Source: Aquimonas sp.
Lineage (GTDB): Bacteria > Pseudomonadota > Gammaproteobacteria > Xanthomonadales > Xanthomonadaceae
DNA: 64,000 nt
NCBI GenBank assembly: GCA_022241605.1
Contig: JAKOMQ010000015.1
Location: 36,846 to 100,845 of the forward strand
Reading direction: 5' to 3'
Position numbers and translations under genes: made by a program
Notes under the pieces: generated by a model
What the model saw: only the letters and a program-made list of their open reading frames with translations
Told to the model about the DNA's origin: nothing
Databases searched by the model: none
In this document: piece by piece, positions 36,250 to 46,460 of the stretch
How positions within the stretch are numbered: position 1 is the first letter of the stretch
Layout: every line of letters starts with the position of its first letter

Positions 36250-39018
36250 TCAGATCCCGATGGTCGCTGCCGCCAGCGCACTTGCCACACGCTCTCGCTC
36301 GGCCGCGAAGGTGTCGGCATCGCCAGCCAGTGGGCCCTCAGGGCCGTAGGCGACAGCGAGGGCGTCCAGTTCGGCCAGTGCCTCGGCGCTCTGGCCGATG
36401 CCGGCCAGGGCACGGGCTCGCTGGAAGCGCAGGGCCAGAATCTGCGGATTCTCGGCACCGTAGATGCCCGCCATGATCCCGATGGTGAGTTCGAGCAGGG
36501 GCAAGGCTTCGGCAGGGCGGCCCTGCAGCATGCGGAGCTTGGCCAGCATTTCCGAGGAATAGGCGTGGTCGTAGCTGCCCTCGCCGAAGATGTCGAGCAT
36601 GCGCTCAGCCACCTGCAGCAGTGCCGGCTCGGCCGCGTCGAGCTGCCCGATCTCGGCGCGCACCTCGGCCGCCGCGGCCAGGCTGGCCCAGGTGAGCCCG
36701 GCGCGCTCGCCGAGCGCGGTCAGAAACACCGCATGCGCTGTCTCGAAGGCGGTGATCGCCTGCTCTGGCTGATCGGTGGCTCGCGCCAGCTGGCCGCGGT
36801 TGAACCAGATCTGGCCGCGCTCGGCGCTGCCGTCGGGGAAGCACTGCTCGGCCTCATCGAAGGCCTGCGCCGCAGCGTCCGCATCGCCCATCCTGCGCAG
36901 CGCATCGCCCATCCGCAGCAGCTGTGCGCCCAACAGGGGATGCCCCGCGCCGACCTGATCGCGGGCGATCGCAATCGCCCGCTCGTACAGGGGCCGCGCC
37001 CGCTCGGGATAGCCGCCCCGCCGCAGCAGGTCGGCGCGCACCGACAGCGGCCTGACCAGCCGCGCATGGCCGGGCCCGAGCGCCGCTTCGAGGCCGTCCA
37101 CCACACGCACGAACACGGCATCCGCCTCGTCCAGACGCGCCGACTGCTCCAAGGCCGAGCCCACCAGATAAAGCGCCGACAGGCTGTCGGGATGCTCCGC
37201 TCCCAGGCGCTCCGCCGTGGCCGCATGTACGCGCTCACTCACCGCCAGCGCCTCGGCGGCGTCGCCGCGCAGCAGGCGGGTCCGGGCAAAGTGCACCTCC
37301 GCCTGCAGGGTGGTGGGGTGTTCAGGCCCCAGCCCGGCCCGCAGCACCGGCAGGGCCGCCTGCAGCAGCGGCTCGGCCACATCGATGCCGCCGCGCTGCA
37401 TCTCTGCCGCTGCCAGCAGCGCCGCCACCTCGGCGCTGCGCATCGAGGGGCGAGCCTCGCTCGCTGCGTACTCCGCGCTCAGGGCCTGCAGGGTCTGCAG
37501 CGCCTGCGGCACGTCGCCCAGCGCCAGGGCCAGCTTGCCGAGGTCGGCAAGCACCTCGCGCCGCAGCGCCGGATCCTGCGCGAGCTGCGCCTCCGCGCGG
37601 CCAATGCCGTCGGCCACCAGCTCGCGCGGGCTGCGCGCCTGTACCCGCGCCCGCGCCACCGGGTCGCTTTCCTCGAACAGCGAGACCAGGAAGTCCTTGA
37701 CCAGCTCGGCGCGCACGGCCTGGGCGCGCGCCACCTCGGCCTGCCAGAGCGCTGCGGCCAGCCCGCCCAGCAGGGACAGCAGCACCACCGCCGAGGCCGC
37801 TACGCCCCAGGCATGCCGCTGCACGAAGCGGCGCATGCGATAGCCCACGCTGTCGCGGCGGGCGCTGACCGGACGCGAGTCCAGCCAGGCGTGCAGGTCG
37901 GCGGCCAGCGCGGCGGCGCTCTGGTAGCGGCGCGCCGGCTCACTGCGCAGGGCGGTGGACAGGATCAGATCAAGATCACCGCGCAGCTCGCGCGCCAGCC
38001 GGCGACGGTCCACCGCTGCGCCATAGGCAGTGGCCAGCTCAGCCGGTTCGGCCTGGGCCAGCGCCCGGCTGGCCGCCTCGCGGGTGTCCTCGGCCTCGAT
38101 TCCCGCCGCCAGCGCGGAGACGTCGCTGGTGTTGCGCCGGTGCGGCAGCCGGCCGGTCAACAGCTGGTAGCCGATGACGCCCAGCGCATACACGTCGGTC
38201 GTGGTACCCACCGGCCGGCCGAGGATCTGCTCGGGTGCGGCATAGCCCGGCGAGAGCACGCGCACGCCGGTGGCGGTAACGGTCTCGCCTTCGGTCTGCT
38301 CCAGCAGTTTGGCGATACCAAAGTCCAGCAGATGCGGCTGACCTTGCGCATCGACGAGGATGTTGCCGGGCTTGAGGTCGCGGTGCACCACCAGCTGGCC
38401 GTGCGCGTAGGCCACGGCCTCGGCGATCCGCGCCAGCAGGCGCACCCGTCCGCGCAGATCCAGCTGCGTGCGCGCTGCAAAGCCGGTGATCGGCTCGCCC
38501 TCGACGCAGGCCATGGCGTACCAGGGCCGGCCATCCGGGCTCATGCCGCCGTCGAAGATGTGGACGATGTCCGGGTGGTCGAGGCGGGCCAGGATGCTGC
38601 GCTCCTGCAGGAAGCGGCGCAGGATGGCGCGGGTGTCCATGCCGCGCTTCAGCAGCTTGATCGCGACCTGCTGCTGGTAGGCGCCGTCCGCGCGCTCGGC
38701 GCGCCAGACCTCGCCCATGCCGCCTTCGCCGATGGGCTCGATCAGCCGATACGGGCCGAACGCGCTGCCGGCGGCGGTTTCCCAGGGCGCTCCGCGCGAG
38801 GCATCGGCCAGCTCCGGCGCCACCCGCCCGAGCGTGGCGTCGAGCGGGCCGGCGGCGGCTTCGTCGGCGCGCAGCAGCGCGCGCAGCTCGCGGGCCAGTT
38901 CGGGTTCACTGGCATCCAGCGCCTCCAGCCTGGCCTCGCGCTCGGCCGGATCGAGCTCCAGCAAATCGCCAAACAGCGCGGACACCCGCGCCCATACGGC
39001 TGGATCCTTTGCCGCCAT
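36250..39018 (-). CDS. Ser/Thr protein kinase with TM segment and C-terminal TPR repeats
   Basis: YRLIEPIGEGGMGEVWRAERADG, VVHRDLKPGNILVDAQGQPHLLDFGIAKLL, GYAAPEQILG; TPR-like C-terminus. Confidence 0.93.
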   Translation of the reverse strand: MAAKDPAVWARVSALFGDLLELDPAEREARLEALDASEPELARELRALLRADEAAAGPLDATLGRVAPELADASRGAPWETAAGSAFGPYRLIEPIGEGGMGEVWRAERADGAYQQQVAIKLLKRGMDTRAILRRFLQERSILARLDHPDIVHIFDGGMSPDGRPWYAMACVEGEPITGFAARTQLDLRGRVRLLARIAEAVAYAHGQLVVHRDLKPGNILVDAQGQPHLLDFGIAKLLEQTEGETVTATGVRVLSPGYAAPEQILGRPVGTTTDVYALGVIGYQLLTGRLPHRRNTSDVSALAAGIEAEDTREAASRALAQAEPAELATAYGAAVDRRRLARELRGDLDLILSTALRSEPARRYQSAAALAADLHAWLDSRPVSARRDSVGYRMRRFVQRHAWGVAASAVVLLSLLGGLAAALWQAEVARAQAVRAELVKDFLVSLFEESDPVARARVQARSPRELVADGIGRAEAQLAQDPALRREVLADLGKLALALGDVPQALQTLQALSAEYAASEARPSMRSAEVAALLAAAEMQRGGIDVAEPLLQAALPVLRAGLGPEHPTTLQAEVHFARTRLLRGDAAEALAVSERVHAATAERLGAEHPDSLSALYLVGSALEQSARLDEADAVFVRVVDGLEAALGPGHARLVRPLSVRADLLRRGGYPERARPLYERAIAIARDQVGAGHPLLGAQLLRMGDALRRMGDADAAAQAFDEAEQCFPDGSAERGQIWFNRGQLARATDQPEQAITAFETAHAVFLTALGERAGLTWASLAAAAEVRAEIGQLDAAEPALLQVAERMLDIFGEGSYDHAYSSEMLAKLRMLQGRPAEALPLLELTIGIMAGIYGAENPQILALRFQRARALAGIGQSAEALAELDALAVAYGPEGPLAGDADTFAAERERVASALAAATIGI

Positions 39019-39141
39019 GTCCTGCCCCCGCCTGCCCGGAACGCCGCCATCCTACCCGCTGCCGACGCTGCGATCCGCCGCGTTGAGCGGCACGGCGGCG
39101 CCAGCCCGCGCCCTCGGCGCCCAAGCCTGCGATCATGGCGC

Positions 39142-40512
39142 ATGTCGACATTCCAAGAACTTGAACTCATCCCTGCCCTGCGGCAGGCCATCGAAGCCGC
39201 AGGCTTCCACACGCCCACCCCGATCCAGGCCCTGGCCCTGCCGCCGATCCTCGCGCGCGCCGACGTGCTGGCGCAGGCGCCCACCGGCAGCGGCAAGACC
39301 GCAGCCTTCGGGCTCGGCCTGCTGCAGCGGCTGGATGCCTCGGCCATCCGCACCCAGGCCCTGGTGCTGTGCCCCACCCGCGAGCTCGCCGATCAGGTCG
39401 GCAAGGAGCTGCGCCGGCTGGCAATGGCGATTCCCAACGTCAAGCTGAGCCTGCTGACCGGCGGCATCGCGCTGGGCCCGCAGCTGGCCTCGCTGACGCA
39501 TGCACCGCACATCGTGGTCGGCACGCCGGGCCGCGTGCAGGAACTGCTGCACAAGCGCGCGCTGGACCTGTCCGAGATCGACGTGCTGGTGCTCGACGAA
39601 GCCGACCGCATGCTCGACATGGGCTTCGAGAAATCGATCAAGGACATCCTCAAGCGCCTGCCCAAGGCGCGGCAGAGCCTGCTGTTCTCGGCGACCTGGC
39701 CTGAAGAGATCCGCGCACTCGCCAAGGAAAGCCTGCGCGAGCCGGTGGAGGTCGCGATCGAAGGCGAGGCGCACGCGCCGGACATCGACGCGCGCTTCTA
39801 CGAGGTCGCGCTGGACGCCAAACCCGCCGCCCTGATGGGCCTGCTGCTGCAGCTGAAGCCGGAGTCGGCGGTGGTGTTCTGCAACACCCGCCGCGATGTC
39901 GACGATGTGGCCACCGCGCTCGCAAATGCGGGCTTCTCGGCGGCCGCCCTGCACGGCGACATGGAGCAGCGCGACCGCGACGAAGTGCTGGTGATGTTCG
40001 CCAACCGATCCTTGGGCGTGCTGGTGGCCAGCGACGTCGCCGCCCGCGGCCTCGACGTCAAGGACCTCGCCTGCGTCGTCAACTACGAGCTGCCGCACGA
40101 AGCCGACGTCTACCTGCACCGCACCGGCCGCACCGCCCGCGCCGGCGGCAGCGGCCTGGCCCTGAACCTGGTGACCTCACGCGAAATGCCGCGCGCGCAG
40201 GCCATCGAAGCCGGCCGCGGCGAGCCCATCCGCTGGAATCGCGCGCCGCTCAACGCGCGCCCCAGCGAGGTGCCCAAACCCGCCATGCGCACCCTGCGCA
40301 TCGACGCCGGCCGCACCGACAAACTGCGCCCCGGCGACATCCTGGGCGCGCTCACCGGCGCCGCAGGCCTGAAGTCCGACGCCATCGGCAAGATCGACGT
40401 CTTCCCCACCCGCAGCTACGTGGCCGTGCGCGCAGACGTGCTCACATTCGCGGTCGCCGGCCTGCAGGCCGGCAAGATCAAGGGCCGCAGCTTCCGGGTG
40501 CGAGCGATGTAG
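39142..40512 (+). CDS. dbpA: ATP-dependent RNA helicase DbpA
   Basis: DEAD-box motifs ([37 protein letters not shown]) and DbpA-type C-terminal RNA-binding domain. ATG 39142; the ORF start 36112 is antisense read-through. Confidence 0.93.
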   Translation: MSTFQELELIPALRQAIEAAGFHTPTPIQALALPPILARADVLAQAPTGSGKTAAFGLGLLQRLDASAIRTQALVLCPTRELADQVGKELRRLAMAIPNVKLSLLTGGIALGPQLASLTHAPHIVVGTPGRVQELLHKRALDLSEIDVLVLDEADRMLDMGFEKSIKDILKRLPKARQSLLFSATWPEEIRALAKESLREPVEVAIEGEAHAPDIDARFYEVALDAKPAALMGLLLQLKPESAVVFCNTRRDVDDVATALANAGFSAAALHGDMEQRDRDEVLVMFANRSLGVLVASDVAARGLDVKDLACVVNYELPHEADVYLHRTGRTARAGGSGLALNLVTSREMPRAQAIEAGRGEPIRWNRAPLNARPSEVPKPAMRTLRIDAGRTDKLRPGDILGALTGAAGLKSDAIGKIDVFPTRSYVAVRADVLTFAVAGLQAGKIKGRSFRVRAM

Positions 40513-40587
40513 TGAAGCGCTGCCGGCGGCCCCAGCGGCTCGGGCCGCCGCGCGGCGGACCAGCAAACCCCATTGCGCGCCGCCGAC

Positions 40588-43500
40588 CTATCGCTCCAGC
40601 CGGTAGTTGAGCGAGGCGCGATTCTCGCGTTCGCTGGCGTCCAGCTGCAGGTCCCAGAGTTCGTTGAGCAAGTACTTGACGGTGAACACCTGGCCCTCAC
40701 CGAACAGGGCGACGCCGTAGCTGACGTAGAGCCGCGGCGACAGGAATTTGCCGACAGTGAGCGCAGCACCGCCCAGCGCGCTGGATTCCTCGATGCCGGC
40801 GGTGTCGAAGCCGAGCCGGGCACCGAGGCGTTCAGCGATGAAGTTGCCGCCGGCACCCAGTGCGGCGGCGGCGGCATTGAGCTGGCGGCCTTCGTCGCCA
40901 CGCGCGGCACGCAGGGGCCGACCGAGAACGAGATAGGACAGGATGTCGGCCTGGTCCAGCGCCGGGCTCGACCACAGGCTCAACTGCGGATCGAGCGCGC
41001 TACCGGTGACGCGGATGCCGGCGGTGACACGGTCGAAGCGACGCTCGGCGCTGATGTCGAGGTTGGGGTTCTCCAGCGGCGACTGGGCGAAGGCCAGCCG
41101 GCCACGCGTGATATCGAGATCCTGGCCGTAGGCCTTGTAGCGACCGGTGACATTCAGGCTGCCGCTGCCGGTGGTGGCGCGGCCGGGGCGATCGCGCACC
41201 CGCAGTTCGCCGGCGATGCGACCGTCCAGGCCGAAGCCCTCCAGGCGCACATCCTCCCCCAGCGCCACCCGCACGTCGGCGTCCACCTGCTGCGCGGCAG
41301 CGACCTCGGCGCGCGGGTCGACGGGATCCAGCACGACCACGTCGCGGCTGGGCTGGGCCGTGCCCTCGATACGATCCAGCCGGATCAGGGCCTCGGGCAC
41401 CTGCACGTCCCCACGCACCCGGATCAGGTCACCGCGCCGCGCCAGCTGCAGGCGCGGCGAAGCGATCAGGCGCAGCTCCGGCGTGTCCGCCAGCAGAACG
41501 CGCTCTCCGGTGATGTCCATCTCCAGCAGGGTCTCGGCATCGGGCGAGAAATCCAGCCGACCGCGGCCCTCAAGGCGCCCGCCGGAAACCAGCGAAAAGC
41601 TCAGCTCAGCGACCTCGGGCGATCCGGTCTGCAGCTCGAACTCGCCCTGCTCGAAGCGCACGCCCATCGCCGGCAGCTCGCCGGAAAAACCGTCCAGGCG
41701 CAGGCGCGCATCCAGCTCCGGGCGGTTGCGCTGCCCTGCCAGATCCAGGCTCGCGGAGAGCCGGCCCTGTGGATCGGTGATCTCGCCCGCGCTGAGCAGC
41801 TGCAGCGCGCCCAGATCGTTCAGCGACAGCAGCAACTGACCCTGCAGGTCGCCCTCAGGCTCCAGCGGCCGCTGCAGGTTGACCTGGCCATCGATCCGGC
41901 CATCTGTGCCGAGGCCGCCCTCCACCGCCAGACGCGCGGCGGCGGGCGAGGCGTCAATCGACACCCGCAGCGCGCTCCACTCCAGCAGGGGCTGGTTGGC
42001 CGCTTCGAAGCTGGCGATGCCGCCGGCCTCGCTGAGCAGCTCGCCATCGATTTGCCAGCTATCGCCCTGCAGCTGCAGGCGCAGCTCACCGTCCAGCGCG
42101 CCGCTCCAGCGCCAGGGCGGGTTCTGCTCCAGCGCCCGCGACAGCAGGCCGCCGGGCAGGGCAAGCGGCAGCGCCTGCAGGCGCAGCGCGGCCTCGCCAC
42201 GGCCCGCAGCGAGGTCGGCCTGCAGGCAGAGCGCGCCGGCGTCTTCGGGTGCGTCCTCACTGTTGCGCGCACCGCCGCGGCGCGCGGCCTGCGGGCGCAG
42301 GCACAGGGTCTCGATGCGCTGGCGATCGCCCGACAGGCTCAGCGCCGCCGGCGACTCCAGGCGCCAGCGGCCCATGCCGGCACGGCGACGCCCCGGCTCG
42401 AAGTCGAGGCTGTCCAGGCGCCCGCTCCAGGCCTCGGGCGCGCCGTTCGCGGAGAAGGCGAGCCCGCCCGCGGCCGACAGGCTGAGCTGGCCCTCTTCAC
42501 CGACCACGCGCAGATCGATGTCGTGAGCGTCGGCGCGCCCCGCCGCGGCCAGCTCCAGCTCGGCGAAATCCTGCCCGGCGGCGCTCAGGTTGGAGGCCTC
42601 CAAGCGCAGCTCCACGGTTTCGCCCCGGGCCAGCCCAGCGGACACCGAGAACCGCAGGCCGCCGACGCGGAGAGTCTTGTCCAGCGCCAGCGCGCTGCCC
42701 ACCAATTCACCGGTAATGCGCGGCGCCTGACGCTGGCCGGACAGGCGCAGCTCGCCCTCGATACGCCCCTCGCCGCCGTCAATCCAGTCCGCCAGCACCA
42801 TCGGTGCGAGCCGCAGCTGGGCCTGCAGGGGGCCCTCTAGGCCCTCACGGGCGCCGGCCAGCAGGCGCAGCCGGCTGTCGCCCAGCGCCAGCGAGAGATC
42901 ACCGCTAAGCGCGCCGCTGGCGTCGAGTTCGGCTTCGCCGCCGCCTTCAAGCGCGCGCCCGCGCAGCTGGCCCGACAAGGACTGCAGCTGCACCTGACCC
43001 TGCGGTCCGCCTTCACCCAGCCGTCCGCGGCTGTCGATGCGCGCGTCCACCGCGCCCGGCCAGTCCGGCGCCAACAGCGCGGGGTCGAAGCGATCCAGCG
43101 CCAGCTGCAGGTCCCAGGCCAGTGCCTCGCCGAGGGTGACGCGACCGGTCAAATCGAGGCGACCTTCCGGGCTGCGCAGCTGCAGGGCGATGGCCTCCAG
43201 CGCCGGCACGGCGTCCGCAGGCAGGGCCAGCTGCAGTTGGCCCTGCAGATCCACTGCAAGACCGTCGCGGGACAGGCGCAGCGCGGGGCTCAGCTCAAGG
43301 GCCTGCAGCGGACCCTGCGCCGAAACGCGGCCGTCGATACGCAGTGGCGGAGCGCCGGCCTCATGGACCACGAACTGCTCGAAATCGACGCGCGCATCGA
43401 GCAGCGGCGCTGGCCCGGACAGATCAAGCTGGCCCGCCAGCGCCACTGCCCCGCCCTCGCGCCGCAGGCGCAGGGCCTCGATATCGAGCAGCAGACCGCT

Positions 43501-44460
43501 GCCGATCGACAGCACCGCCTGCTCCAGCTCGATCCGACGCCCGTCGAACATCAGCTCGCCGCGGGCCTCCACGCGCTCCAGCCCGCCCTCCAGCTCCAGC
43601 GCCAGCGCCGCCAGCGGCAGGTCGATGCCCAAGGCAGGCGGCAGCGCAGCCATCTGCAGCTCGATCCGCGCCTGCGGCGAGGGCAGGCCGGCTTGAGTCT
43701 CGATGCGCAGGCGCAGCGCCTCCGGCCCGCGCGCGGCCAGTTCAAGCTGCAGCGCATCGAGGCCGCCCGCGACGCTCAGGCCGAAATCCAGCGGCGGCTG
43801 ATCGATCGGCGTCCAGGCGCCCGCGCCCTCGAGCTGCAGGGCCCACTGCGGCGGCCGGGTATCGATGCTGCCGTCCAGCGCCAGCCGGCCCAGCGGCGCG
43901 TCCAGCTGCAGGCGCATCAGCTGCAGCTGGCCGCCGCTGAGATCCGCGGCCAGCTGCAGGCTGTCGACCTCGAAAGCGGGCGCTTCCGCCTCACCCAGCA
44001 GTGCGAAATCCACGAGCTCCAGAGACTGCAGCCGCACGGCTACCGGCAGTTCCAGCGCCGGCAGGCGCTGCGGCAGCGCAGGCGGCCAAGGCATCGCTTC
44101 CACCGGCTCGGGCGTGGGCTCCGCCAGCAGCCGCAGCCGCACCGTTTCCAGCTGCAGACGCTGTATGTCCAGCCGCCGGCCGAGCAGCGGCATCGCCACC
44201 AGCTTCAGCGACACCCGATCGACGTCGAGCTCGATGGCCTCGTCGCGGTAGCGCAGGCCGCGCAGCTCCAGCCCGCCCAGCAGGCTGCCTTGCTCGGACT
44301 CCCAGCTCAGCGCCTGCTCCGGCAGCGCCGAGCGCAGCTGCGACAGCGCCAGCTGGCGGCCCAAGCCACTGCCCAGCAGCAGCCACAGCGCCAGCAGCAG
44401 CACCAGCAGCGCAGCCAGGCTCAGCCACAGCCCCCAGCGCAGCCACGGTGGCGCGCTCAC
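40588..44460 (-). CDS. tamB: Translocation and assembly module protein TamB
   Basis: ~1290 aa, N-terminal TM, AsmA/TamB-like repeats and DUF490-type C-terminus (SLWSSPALDQADILSYLVLGRPL, LSPRLYVSYGVALFGEGQVFTVKYLLNELWDL). Confidence 0.92.
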   Translation of the reverse strand: MSAPPWLRWGLWLSLAALLVLLLALWLLLGSGLGRQLALSQLRSALPEQALSWESEQGSLLGGLELRGLRYRDEAIELDVDRVSLKLVAMPLLGRRLDIQRLQLETVRLRLLAEPTPEPVEAMPWPPALPQRLPALELPVAVRLQSLELVDFALLGEAEAPAFEVDSLQLAADLSGGQLQLMRLQLDAPLGRLALDGSIDTRPPQWALQLEGAGAWTPIDQPPLDFGLSVAGGLDALQLELAARGPEALRLRIETQAGLPSPQARIELQMAALPPALGIDLPLAALALELEGGLERVEARGELMFDGRRIELEQAVLSIGSGLLLDIEALRLRREGGAVALAGQLDLSGPAPLLDARVDFEQFVVHEAGAPPLRIDGRVSAQGPLQALELSPALRLSRDGLAVDLQGQLQLALPADAVPALEAIALQLRSPEGRLDLTGRVTLGEALAWDLQLALDRFDPALLAPDWPGAVDARIDSRGRLGEGGPQGQVQLQSLSGQLRGRALEGGGEAELDASGALSGDLSLALGDSRLRLLAGAREGLEGPLQAQLRLAPMVLADWIDGGEGRIEGELRLSGQRQAPRITGELVGSALALDKTLRVGGLRFSVSAGLARGETVELRLEASNLSAAGQDFAELELAAAGRADAHDIDLRVVGEEGQLSLSAAGGLAFSANGAPEAWSGRLDSLDFEPGRRRAGMGRWRLESPAALSLSGDRQRIETLCLRPQAARRGGARNSEDAPEDAGALCLQADLAAGRGEAALRLQALPLALPGGLLSRALEQNPPWRWSGALDGELRLQLQGDSWQIDGELLSEAGGIASFEAANQPLLEWSALRVSIDASPAAARLAVEGGLGTDGRIDGQVNLQRPLEPEGDLQGQLLLSLNDLGALQLLSAGEITDPQGRLSASLDLAGQRNRPELDARLRLDGFSGELPAMGVRFEQGEFELQTGSPEVAELSFSLVSGGRLEGRGRLDFSPDAETLLEMDITGERVLLADTPELRLIASPRLQLARRGDLIRVRGDVQVPEALIRLDRIEGTAQPSRDVVVLDPVDPRAEVAAAQQVDADVRVALGEDVRLEGFGLDGRIAGELRVRDRPGRATTGSGSLNVTGRYKAYGQDLDITRGRLAFAQSPLENPNLDISAERRFDRVTAGIRVTGSALDPQLSLWSSPALDQADILSYLVLGRPLRAARGDEGRQLNAAAAALGAGGNFIAERLGARLGFDTAGIEESSALGGAALTVGKFLSPRLYVSYGVALFGEGQVFTVKYLLNELWDLQLDASERENRASLNYRLER

Positions 44461-46322
44461 AGCTCGGGCCCCAGGGTGAGGTGGAGCTGCCAGGGGCTGC
44501 GCGGATCGTCGAGTCCGCGTGCGACGTCGAGGCTGACCGGCCCCACCGGCGAGCGCCAGCGCAGGCCGATGCCTGCGCCGCGGCGCAGTCCATCGCTGCG
44601 GCTGTTGAAGGCGTTGCCGGCATCGAGGAACACGGCAGCACCCCAGCTCTCGCTGAACATGCGCTCGAACTCGACGCTGGCCACCAGCAGGTTGCGGCCA
44701 CCGATCGGGTCGCCGGCCGCATTCAGCGGACTGATTTCCTGAAAGTTGTAGCCGCGCACGCTGCGGTCGCCACCGGCGAAGAAGCGCAGCGAGGACGGCA
44801 GCTCCAGCAGGTCATCCGAGAAGGTGCGCCCCAGCTGCCCGCGCAGCAGCAGGCGTGAGTGCTCGCCCACCGTGCGCAGCCAGCGCGCATCCAGCAGCAC
44901 CTGCGCGAAGTCGATGTCGGAACCGATGGCCGTGCTGCCAGCCTTCAGCTCGGTGCCGAAAGTCAGCCCGCGGGTGGCGTACAGCGGATGGTCATAGCGA
45001 TGGAAGCGCGCACGCACGGCGGGATACACCAGGGTGTCGATGCCGCTGGTGCCCACGCTGCGCGCGCTGCCGATCGAATAGCGCTCGCGCTGCACGTGCA
45101 TGGCGGTGGACAGGGCCCAGTCGCCGAGGCGCCCGCTGCGGCTGGCGACAAGCTCCGCAATCTCAGCCTCGACCGTATCGCTGCTCTCGTCACGCACGCT
45201 CAGGCCAAGCTGGTACCAGCCCTCGACCAAGGCGAAGGCCGGCACACGGTAGGTCGTGCTGAGCGCGCTGCGGCGCTGAGCCAGATCCAGCTGGCTGTAG
45301 AACTTGTGGCCGCGGTCATTGACCCAGCGCCGATCCAGCCCCAAACGCAGGCCAGCACCGGAGTCGGTGCCAAAGCTCACGCCGGCGGTGTAGATGTTCT
45401 GCAGCGCCGGGACCACCCCGATGGCGATGTCGACGACACCGGTGTCCGCGTCCGGCTGCGGCTGGATGTCGATGAAGGTGAAGTAGTCGAGGTCGGTCAG
45501 CCGCTGGTTGAGGCGCGCCAGCCGCTGTTGATCAAAGGGCTCGCCCGGCTCGAAATTGAGCCAGCGCTCGGCCGTGCCCTCGCGCAGCTGGCTGCCCTTG
45601 AAACGACCCTCGCCGAACGCGTAGCGCGGGCCGCTTTCCCAGGCCATGCGCAGCTCGGCGCGGCTCTCGGCCCGGGTCACCTCCACCCGGTGCTCGACGA
45701 GGCGCGCCTCGAAGAAACCGCGCGCAGCCAGGGCGCGGTTCACCGCCGCCTTCGAGGATTCGTAGCGCCCATGGTTGAGGATGCCGCCACGACGCGGCAG
45801 GAACTCACGCAGGGCCGCCTGCACCTCAGGGTCGTCGGCGCCGGGGCCGGTGACACGCAGGTCCGTGGCGCGCACCCTGACGGGCGGCCCACGCTCGACC
45901 TTGAGCTCCACCACGGCCCCCGCCGGCGAGGCATTCACCTGCACGTCCACGGCCACCGCGTAGTAGCCGAAGGGCTCCATGGCGCGACGCAGCTCGTCTG
46001 GCGCTCGCCGCAGCAGCAACGCCAGCCTGCCGGGAGTGATGGCAGTGCGCTGCGCGGCGTCCAGGCGCAGCAGCCCGACCAGGGCGCGGACATTGTCGGC
46101 CTGGGCACCCGACAGCCCGCTGATACGCACCTCGGCAAGGCCGCTGGCGCGCACCTCACGCACTGCCTGGCGTACCTGCGAGCGACCGCTGCGCGGTTCG
46201 GCGCGCTCACTCACGCGCTCGGCCGTACGGCCGCCTGCAGGCGACTGGGCCGCCGTGGGCCAAGGCGCCAGGGCAAGGCTGCAGGCCAGGCCAAGCATTG
46301 GCAGTCGCAATCGACGTCTCAT
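44457..46322 (-). CDS. tamA: Autotransporter assembly factor TamA (Omp85 family)
   Basis: POTRA-like region then Omp85 barrel (FFAGGDRSVRGYNFQEISP); ATGA overlap with tamB. ORF start 47099 is antisense to kbl. Confidence 0.92.
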   Translation of the reverse strand: MRRRLRLPMLGLACSLALAPWPTAAQSPAGGRTAERVSERAEPRSGRSQVRQAVREVRASGLAEVRISGLSGAQADNVRALVGLLRLDAAQRTAITPGRLALLLRRAPDELRRAMEPFGYYAVAVDVQVNASPAGAVVELKVERGPPVRVRATDLRVTGPGADDPEVQAALREFLPRRGGILNHGRYESSKAAVNRALAARGFFEARLVEHRVEVTRAESRAELRMAWESGPRYAFGEGRFKGSQLREGTAERWLNFEPGEPFDQQRLARLNQRLTDLDYFTFIDIQPQPDADTGVVDIAIGVVPALQNIYTAGVSFGTDSGAGLRLGLDRRWVNDRGHKFYSQLDLAQRRSALSTTYRVPAFALVEGWYQLGLSVRDESSDTVEAEIAELVASRSGRLGDWALSTAMHVQRERYSIGSARSVGTSGIDTLVYPAVRARFHRYDHPLYATRGLTFGTELKAGSTAIGSDIDFAQVLLDARWLRTVGEHSRLLLRGQLGRTFSDDLLELPSSLRFFAGGDRSVRGYNFQEISPLNAAGDPIGGRNLLVASVEFERMFSESWGAAVFLDAGNAFNSRSDGLRRGAGIGLRWRSPVGPVSLDVARGLDDPRSPWQLHLTLGPEL

Positions 46323-46460
46323 GCCTGCCAGCATAGCGGCAGCGCCAAGGGGCACGGTCAAGACGTGTTCAGGTGCGCGCCACGCCACGCTGCCTGTATC
46401 TGCACGGCCGGCTGGGGGACAATGCGCGTCCTGTCTGCAACCGCCTGCGAGTCCACCCTC

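Noticed and set aside
36112-39141. N-terminal ~1000 aa of the 1466-aa plus-strand ORF
   Set aside because: Antisense to the kinase-TPR gene; only the DbpA part from 39142 is real.
40573-46460. Plus-strand ORFs of 755, 501 and the 5' part of 934 aa
   Set aside because: Antisense to tamB/tamA; only the kbl part from 46461 is real.
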